From assembly GCF_945859685.1 (NCBI RefSeq), contig NC_079147.1, positions 180,155,174 through 180,219,173 of the forward strand: 64,000 nucleotides of DNA, in the 5' to 3' direction. A program made the translations under genes and the position numbers. The notes beneath the pieces are model-generated. The model ran no database searches, was not told the DNA's origin, and saw only the letters and a list, made by a program, of their open reading frames with translations. Of this stretch, positions 56,870-64,000 are shown one piece after another. Numbering within the stretch: the stretch's first letter is position 1; the number at the start of each line of letters is the position of its first letter. This DNA comes from Eupeodes corollae. Taxonomy: Eukaryota; Arthropoda; Insecta; Diptera; Syrphidae.

Positions 56870-58080
56870 AGCTCACAGAAAAATTTTATAGTTTATGGAA
56901 GAAGTCATTTCTGACATCAATTTTCAAGAAAGGTAACAAGGCGGATATAGCAAACTACAGGCCCATTGCAAAGCTTTGTTGCATTCCTAAATTGTTTGAT
57001 CAAGTGATTTGTGAAAGTGTATAGTAAGAATCTCATTTGCGAACAGCAACATGGTTTTGTGAAAAAAAGATCAACCGTTTCAAATCTCCTCACATTCTCA
57101 AACATATGTTCAAACGCTTTAGAACAAGGTTATGAAGTTGATTGTGTATACACTGAACTTTCTAAAGCTTTTAACCGACTTACCCACGAAATTATTTTAT
57201 TTAAACTTAAAGCTCTTGAGAACAGATCCTATGAGGTAAAATGTAGAAGTTGTCATTCAGAATCTTTTGTTGCTCAATCTGGTGTCCCTCAGGGAAACCA
57301 TCCTGGCCCTTTTCTGTTCATCCTGTCTATTAATAGAAATGTCTACGATTTACTGAAGTTCTAATTTTTGGTGACGGCATGAAGATTTTTAAAATAATAA
57401 AGTTCTCCCAAGTTCTCTATTTCAAGCCGATATTGATAGTTTCACCTGTTGGTCTGGGAAAAATAGCTTTGCCCATAACCCTTTAAAATGCCAGACGATA
57501 CCTTTTACTAAAAAACGAAGTGTTTTTGATTATTGTATATCACAGCAAAAACTCTGTAGCGTTTCCACATTTAAATATTTAGGAGTTCATTTCTGTTCCA
57601 ACTTAGAATTTACACATCACATTAATTTTATTGTTAACAAAGCAAGTTGTATGCTTGGTTTTATAAAACGCGGCGGAAAGGAGTTCAATGATTGCTATGT
57701 CACTCTTTCTTTGTACAATTGCAATGTTCGTCCTCATCTTGAATATGCTTTGCAAGTATGGACTCCACATATTACGAACTTCATAGAAAACGCATTGAAT
57801 CAATTCAGAATAATTTCATTCCCTATGAACATCGTATTTAGCTTCTTCTGCAATCTCTCCATCAAAGGCGTTTTAATAACGACTCATATATTTCTTCATC
57901 AACTCAATAATGGCGATGCACCCTATTTGCTTTCTTGTGTGTATTTGAGAGAACGCGTCACCTGCGTTCATTTCATTTTATACATATTGGAAAGAATGAA
58001 GCTTTAAGTTTTGTATTTTGTGCATGTGCTAGGCTATAATTGTATCATTTTCTTGCTAATAACTAACACATGCACTAATG
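56870..58080 (+). mobile_element. CR1/Jockey-like RT remnant (related to 27.2 kb copy)
   Basis: The plus strand reads FKKGNKADIANYRPIAKLCCIPKLFD (56925-57000), then KNLICEQQHGFVKKRSTVSNLLTFSN, EQGYEVDCVYTELSKAFNRLTHEIILFKLKAL (57020-57220; motif A with Asp-to-Glu), and SFVAQSGVPQGNHPGPFLFILSIN (motif B). After frameshifts there are CQTIPFTKKRSVFDY and FKYLGVHFCSNLEFTHHI (about 57490-57620), then MLGFIKRGGKEFND and LYNCNVRPHLEYALQVWTPHI (57651-57780). The YADD block is missing. Inactive. Confidence 0.83.
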
Positions 58081-60895
58081 AGCCTCTGATCGTCTTCGGT
58101 CTTCTGAAGTGAAAAAAGTCCACAAGCTGGACTTTAAATTGATGAATTTTTCTACCATTATAAACTTTAATCCTAAAATGTGAACGTAAACCATACATTT
58201 GTTATTGTTAGCAAAATTCAATCCTCAGAGAAACAAATACATCGAGAAAATTCAAAATTAATTCCAAATCATCCAAAAAAAAAACTCTTAAAAATAAGTT
58301 TACCTAACGCTCAAAAACGAAGGGCAAATTCCATGCTCACTTTTAAGTATAACCTACAATCAGACTAAAATTCTTCATACATTTAAGGAAGGAACAAAAG
58401 TCTCCAAATGAACATAACTCAAAAATTCCTTACAAAATTTGTATTTTTCTCCTTTTTGCTTCAAGACTTCTCTCCTCTACAAAATCACATACATATTTAT
58501 TAATCCCACAAACCGTTTCCGACCATAACAAAACGAAAAAAACGATTTCCCACGATTCTCAAAGACATTCCTTCCAATTGTCATAATTTTAAAGAGCATC
58601 TGTATGATGCGCCACGCCCTCACAAATGTACAAGATACAAAAACAACAAAATCAAAGGTTGTTCAGGCAGGTTAAGATTCAGGTTCAGGTACCAATACTC
58701 AGGTAGTAACAATGAATCACTTCCCTGGCAATATTCAATGGAATGTGCTGCAACAAATTCATCAATTCAGCAGCAATTTGAGACAACAAAAGAAATGAAT
58801 CCCCTCGAGATCGAGTCTTGTGATCGTAGATCATCTTTTTAATATTTTTGTTGGTGTAATTATCATCACCCAACCAACCGACCATCCATTTTAGTGAAGT
58901 CTTGTTGAGCCGTCTACCAAAGAAGAGATGACTCACAGAGGCTTAATGACTTTGAAGCGGTCATAGTCGTAGCTTGTTGGAAAAAAGGGGGGGGGGGGGG
59001 TAAACAAATCTAGTAACATTAGAAAATTTCGGTCAGTTTGCTGAATACCATATTATTTGAGGAAATTTATCATCAAATATGACTTGTAATTTCACTTTTT
59101 CTTAAAATACTTGGCATTTAGTGGCGTAGGGTCAAAACTTCAGGAGTCAAAATGATATAATATGTAGGTTCTGCTTCATTTGACTCCGTCATAAGTTTTG
59201 AAATCGATAGTTAACTCCTCAGCTGAATGAAGCTCACATACAAAATGATATAGGTTGGGTAAAATGAAAAAGAAACTTAATGGGTCATAAGTCCACATTT
59301 AATTTTACCCATTGGAAGTTATTTTGTTTAGTTGTGTTTTTATATACAAACAAGGATAACAAAAAAGTGAAGTATTGAGTCATATTCTGGTAGATTTATT
59401 TTATCAAAATAACCTATTTATTCGTACTAACCTTTTGGATTTATGACCCACAAAAGGAAACATCAAATCACTGTGAAATGCTGTGCCTTTACCTTAATTT
59501 TCCGACTACGGTCGTGGTTTTAGTGTGACTGTTGGAGTTCTGTTGCCAATGATTCAGTGTCTATGATCACATTACCTCTGTGTTGAAGATTGGAGCTCTG
59601 GATGATCTCGATAGCGGGTGCGTCAAGCAAAACAAAATAACAAAAACAAAAAACCTTGCAAAAATACTCGTACCATTTGTTTTTGTGTCATATCCATTAC
59701 TTTTGTACCCCAACCAGACCCAATGGGCCCAACGCAACGTAGCGGCCAGACCACTAGAATGTTGTGGTGGTTTAGTGTTGAAAAAAAAGTAGTGGTGTGG
59801 TCAATGGCATTGACAGTTATAAGATAGACGCCATTATTGTTGTATGACTAATCATTGAAGCGCGAAATTTGATTTGAATTCATGATTCATACGCGTACGA
59901 AGAAACTTTTTTTTAATTGAATATGCAATAAATAGACAGACCAGACAATCTTATGTCTGTATGTTATTGTAGATATCATCAGAAACAATTAAAACGACGT
60001 CCTTAGACGACAAAGTTATTAATTTGAATCTTTTCAATTGAAAACGAAGAAAACATTTAAAACAATTAAAGAGCTTCAATGAAATCGGTACAAAAAGTCT
60101 ACATCACCCATCACTACTGGCTGCTTAGTTTGCAGCAATGTTTTAGTCATTAAAATGATGACAACCATACGTTGTAAATCTTCTTTAAGGGAATGATTCA
60201 TTTTGGAGCGAGACCTTACAAATATTCTTTGATTAAATTTGCCTACTTTGAAAATTTATCTTAATAAAACCGAAGAATAAAATAATATGAAAACCAACAC
60301 CAAAAAGATTTAAAAATGATCAAGATGACTTTTATAGATGTCTTAAGGCAAATATATGGTACGGTACATTAAAGACCAAAGCTTCCTGTTTTAATAAGGT
60401 ATACAAAATAAAAAAGCAAAAAATATATACGAGCAGTTTTAATCCTATTTAAAATTCTCCAAAGAATATCTTTACATTTCAAGAAAGTCGTCTAATTCTT
60501 TGTTGAGCTTATATGGTTTATGATTTGATGAAGGAAGAGAGAGTATCAAGAGTACATTAATTGATAACGGTGGTGGTATGCCGCTGTTTGCTTAGATTAC
60601 AGAAGACTTCATAAGGTCATAAGACGACAAAAGTCTAGGTCGAAGAAGATGAAAATTTATATTTTTATCAATTGAATTTTTTAAAACTCTTAACTTTAAA
60701 GATTCCTCAAACAAAATACATTTTGTTTGTATTATAAAAAAGTGTCCATTTAAACTATTTTTTTTTAAATATGAGATTACCAAAAAGGTTTGAAACTAAA
60801 ATATACTACATTTAAGTTTAACTTCTAAACGTCAATGTTCCAAGTTTCAAAAATAAAAACATTTCAAAAGTTGTTTAAAAATAGCACGAAAAAAG
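58081..60895. other. Non-coding interval with a 14 bp poly(G) run
   Basis: No gene is supported. At 58987-59000 there are 14 consecutive G after an A tract. 59.5-59.85 kb is somewhat GC-richer. Open frames 59580-59827 are in shifted low-complexity sequence and not supported. Confidence 0.4.
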
Positions 60896-60898
60896 TGT

Positions 60899-60909
60899 AA
60901 AATTTGTTT
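60899..60909 (+). repeat. Target-site duplication, left copy
   Basis: 11 bp aaaatttgttt, identical to 61152-61162 across the SINE. Confidence 0.75.
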
Positions 60910-61151
60910 AAAAATAAATAAATTAAACAGTCCGTCTAGAACTATATCCTTAAATTTACAACTCTCAATCATTCGTGTCTACGAGTACTGCTGTCATGAA
61001 TGAAGTGGATCTACAGTTTTGAGTCGAATGCGAACGAACAATTTAAGAAGCACCTCGCAAGAGTCAGAACCCGTGAAAAAGCTTTAAATGGCACATTCAA
61101 GACCACTGGCATGACAGTCCAAAGCACTAACCATCATTCAACTGGTACTAC
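60910..61151 (-). mobile_element. tRNA-derived SINE, near full-length, with target-site duplication
   Basis: On the minus strand an A-box-like TTGAATGATGGTTAGTGC (near 61122-61140) is followed by GTCTTGAATGTGCC, a mutated B-box, then the family body and the 3' end before 'aaaataaataaatt' (plus strand, 60910-60924). It is flanked by 11 bp direct repeats aaaatttgttt at 60899-60909 and 61152-61162. It is more diverged in the B-box than the copy at 17.4 kb. Confidence 0.85.
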
Positions 61152-61162
61152 AAAATTTGTTT
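61152..61162 (+). repeat. Target-site duplication, right copy
   Basis: 11 bp aaaatttgttt, identical to 60899-60909. Confidence 0.75.
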
Positions 61163-61700
61163 GACCCCAAAATATTTAATGAAACATTAATGCTAGGAAT
61201 TTAAATTTCATTTTATTTTATACATTTTGACGAAATTAGTATAAACTTAACCTGACGAAATGTTTGGTAATCGTAAGAAAAAGAGCTCAATAAGAAAAAC
61301 TAAGGACCATTTTTATCACGATTTAAAACTATTACAAAAAATATACCGCCCACGAGAAAATAAACGACAATAAGACAACATGACATAAAATATTCGGCTT
61401 TGTCGAGATCAAGAGGACACCGCGCTGCACTGGTAAGAATTCTTTTGATAGCATAACCAATTCAGAAATTCACAATAAAATATTAAAATCTTAGTCACTC
61501 ATTAAATATTAATAACAACGTTATTGAAATAAAAAATACAATCGAAATTGGGCTTGAATTTTAAAGGTTAACAAATTTAATCTAAGGACATGTTCTATAT
61601 TTAAAATTATTTCAAAATGTATTCTCTCATTAAAAAAAAGGCTGCTGGCAGCCCAAAATCTTGGTTTCCTGTCAGTTGAACTTTTCTAAAAGTTTTCAAG
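61163..61700. other. AT-rich spacer
   Basis: No features supported. Confidence 0.4.
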
Positions 61701-61704
61701 ATAT

Positions 61705-64000
61705 CAATTAGAACTGGCAACTAGATGAGACTTGTTACAACAAAAAACACGAGAAGAGTGCGATGGGATGGACCTGGCAAACGCAAACTAAAAGACTGCG
61801 AAACATACTACGGCGACTGCTACCGAGAACAAAGACAGCGTCTATTTCGGTGTGGATTTGTTGTTGGAACTAGGCTCAGGCAAAAAGTCTTGAGTTTTAA
61901 CAGTGTGAGCGAGCGCATCACGAAAATCCGCATCAATGCTAAATTCGCCAACATAATCCTAATATGCACGCATGCACCCAACAGAGGAGAAAGATGTAGA
62001 CACCAAAGACATATTCTTCGAGCTCTTGGACAAGACATATGAGCTGTGCCCTTGCTGTGACATTAAAATTGTCTTAGGAGATTTAATTGCCAAGCTAGGA
62101 AGAGAAGACATCTTTGGTGGAATAATAGGGAGATACAGCCTGCACGACAATACAACCGACAACGGATTCAGGCTGGTCGATTTCGCTGCGGGGCGAGACG
62201 TTCTGGTAGTTAGTATGCTGTTCACACGTCTCAATATCCACAAGGGGACATGGAAATCTCCTGATCAATCAACCGTCAACCAGATTGACCACATTGCGAT
62301 TGATGCACGACACTTCTCCAGATACAGGATATCCCAAAATTCCGAGAGGCCAACATTGACTCGGACCACTACCTCGTTGTAGCCAAGGTACGGCTACGGA
62401 TATCCGGATCCAAGCCAAAACAAGGAAGTACTGTAAGAAGATTCGACGTTAGACGGCTACAATCGTAAGAGACTGCCATGTCCTTTTCCGATCAATTCTC
62501 TTACAACCTGTTAAGGTGTCCTATGCTGCCTTAAGCATTGAAAACCAGTGGCAACATTGACTCTGAAGTGGACGGCCACCACAGCGAAACCCCTGGTTTG
62601 ACGACGAATGCCGGCAATCGCTAGACTAGAGCTGCTCGGGAGCTCTACAAGCAGAAGAGGAGAGAAGAACACCGCCTTCTTAGATGGAAAAAAAGAGAGC
62701 ATGGGAAGATCGAGGAGATAGAGGGATGTCACAACAGGAATGAGGTTCGTTAATTTTACCAAAAAGTAAAAAAAAAACCTCACAAGGGTACCAGCCACGA
62801 ACCGAAGCCTGTAAAGACGATCAGGGGAACATCGTAGTAGAACCGCAGTCGATGCTGAGAATATGGAAAGATCAATTCTCCAAATTATATAACGGCGATG
62901 ACGAACCGAATTCCGCTGTAAGGGAGATAGAACAACTCAACCTCGGTGACGCAGATCAACTATCCAACCTTGACGAAGTGAAGATAGCTATATCTTAACT
63001 TAAGTCAAACAAAGCTGCAGGAACTGACGGCATCGCTGCCAAACTATTCAAAGCAGCAGGCGATGACTTGGTACGGAGCATGCACCAACTCATCTGCAAA
63101 ATATGGTCGGAAGAAAGCATGCCCGATACATAAGAAAGGACACCCTCTAAACAGAGGCAACAGTCTCCTTATTATTGCTTATAAGATCCTCTCTGCCGTA
63201 TTATGTGAACGTCTGAAGCTATTCGTCAACAACCTTATTGGTCCTTATCAGTGTGGCTTCAGACCAGGAAAGTCCACTATCGACCAAATATTCACACTAC
63301 GGCAGATCTTGGAAAAAACCCAGGAGCTTCAAATCGATACCCACCATCTCTTTGTCGATTTTGACAGCATCTATAGTGAAGAGCTCTACCGAGCAATGTC
63401 TAGTTTTGGCATCCCTGTCAAACTTATCCGTTTGTGCAGAATGACGATGGAGAATGCACGCTGCTCTATCAAGATCGGAAAATATCTTACCGATGCATTT
63501 GCTGTCAAAAAAGGTTTTAGACAAGGCGATGCACTGTCATGCGACTTCTTCAACATCGTTCTGGAAAGAATTGTGCAAAACTCAACCGTCAACACTAGAG
63601 GCACAATCTTCCAAAGGTCCATCCAATTACTCGGATACGCAGATGATATTGACATAATTGGAAGATCAAAGCGTGATGTCAGAGGAGCGTTTTTAAGCAT
63701 TGCGACAGAAGCGAAGAAGATGGGTTTAGTGGTCAATGAAGGCAAGACCAAGTAAATGTTGTCATCAAAAAAGGACACTGAACGACGACGTCTTGGACAA
63801 AACATCACCATGGACAGCTATAACTTTGAGGAAGTTAAGGACTTTGTCTACCTAGGCACCGCTATTAATACAGACAACGACATCAGCGCTGAAATCAAAC
63901 GAAGAATAACTCTTGCAAATCGCTGCTTCTTTGGACTTAGAAGGCAATTGAGAAGTAAAGTCCTCTCTCGAGCATCTAAAATCACCATCTATAAGACACT
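61705..64000 (+). mobile_element. RTE-type retrotransposon (endonuclease + RT), runs off right edge
   Basis: The endonuclease is readable at 61725-62382 in two frames: KITKIRINAKFANIILICTHAP..., then IKIVLGDLIAKLGREDIFGGIIGRYSLHDNTTDNGFRLVDFAAGRDVLVV and TRLNIHKGTWKSPDQSTVNQIDHIAIDARH, the typical RTE C-terminal endonuclease. The RT at 63063-63755 is open for 230 codons: NNLIGPYQCGFRPGKSTIDQIFTLRQILEKTQEL, HHLFVDFDSIYSEELYRAM (motif A, slightly shortened), KKGFRQGDALSCDFFNIVLERIVQN (motif B) and LLGYADDIDIIGRSKRDV (intact YADD), then GLVVNEGKTK and a stop. The following frame continues (EVKDFVYLGTAINTDND, ITLANRCFFGLRRQLRSK). At least four frame breaks make it inactive as it stands, but it is the best-preserved RTE copy here. 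Confidence 0.92.

Noticed and set aside
1..64000. CRISPR arrays, bacterial operons, rRNA genes or viral genomes
   Set aside because: No direct repeats with spacers, no ribosome binding sites with adjacent cistrons, no rRNA-like sequence and no viral structural or envelope gene seen.

Overview
The window looks like eukaryotic nuclear DNA from an insect, most likely a fly (Diptera). The evidence is an AT-rich background, very few coding exons, one first exon with a canonical GT splice donor, TATA/initiator core promoters of arthropod type, and a dense load of decayed non-LTR retrotransposons (Jockey-, CR1/L2-, RTE- and I/LOA-like), one mariner remnant and a tRNA-derived SINE family. No bacterial operon, CRISPR array, rRNA or intact cellular tRNA gene was seen. 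The species cannot be fixed from the sequence alone.

Layout. 1-290: endonuclease fragment of a non-LTR element (minus), cut by the window edge. 0.66-1.66 kb: reverse-transcriptase (RT) remnant (+). 1.7-4.6 kb: unrecognised non-coding DNA. 4.9-5.9 kb: RT remnant (+). 6-10 kb: mostly non-coding, with one full-length SINE at 8.05-8.33 kb. 10.0-11.5 kb: RT remnant (minus). 11.5-14.3 kb: AT-rich non-coding. 14.3-14.8 kb: mariner transposase remnant (minus). 15.0-16.56 kb: about ten degenerate copies of a ~172 bp unit with a three-unit higher-order period of ~520 bp. 17.4-17.55 kb: SINE with a perfect 16 bp target-site duplication. 19.4-20.3 kb: Jockey RT remnant. 23.07-23.30 kb (minus): the only convincing ordinary host exon, a 75-codon first coding exon with donor AAG|GTGAGT. 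25.3-30.2 kb: three different LINE remnants (+). 30.6-32.1 kb: a relatively GC-rich block without recognisable elements. 35.6-38.85 kb (minus): the most complete LINE, with endonuclease, RT, RNase H and a Cys/His tail. 39.7-41.2 kb: SINE fragments and a ~120 bp imperfect hairpin. 49.5-64 kb: five more LINE remnants, including an RTE element that runs off the right edge.

The main biological interest is at 42.1-48.2 kb: three tandem, same-strand, single-exon genes for secreted mucin-like proteins. Each has a TATA box 30-32 bp upstream of a CACA-type initiator, a short 5' leader, a signal peptide, a low-complexity middle domain, and a Thr-rich tail with TTEA/TTEAP repeats. The first has collagen-like Gly-Pro-X triplets. 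The second has GRGGPGGP octads followed by silk-like GPGXX pentads. The third has a strongly basic domain with an acidic patch, and its Thr-rich tail is cut by an in-frame stop and continues as decayed sequence for ~345 bp. The shared architecture resembles dipteran salivary glue or mucin genes; that functional label is inference.

The window therefore combines a small, fast-evolving secreted-protein cluster, one exon of an unidentified gene, and a background of old and some younger mobile elements.
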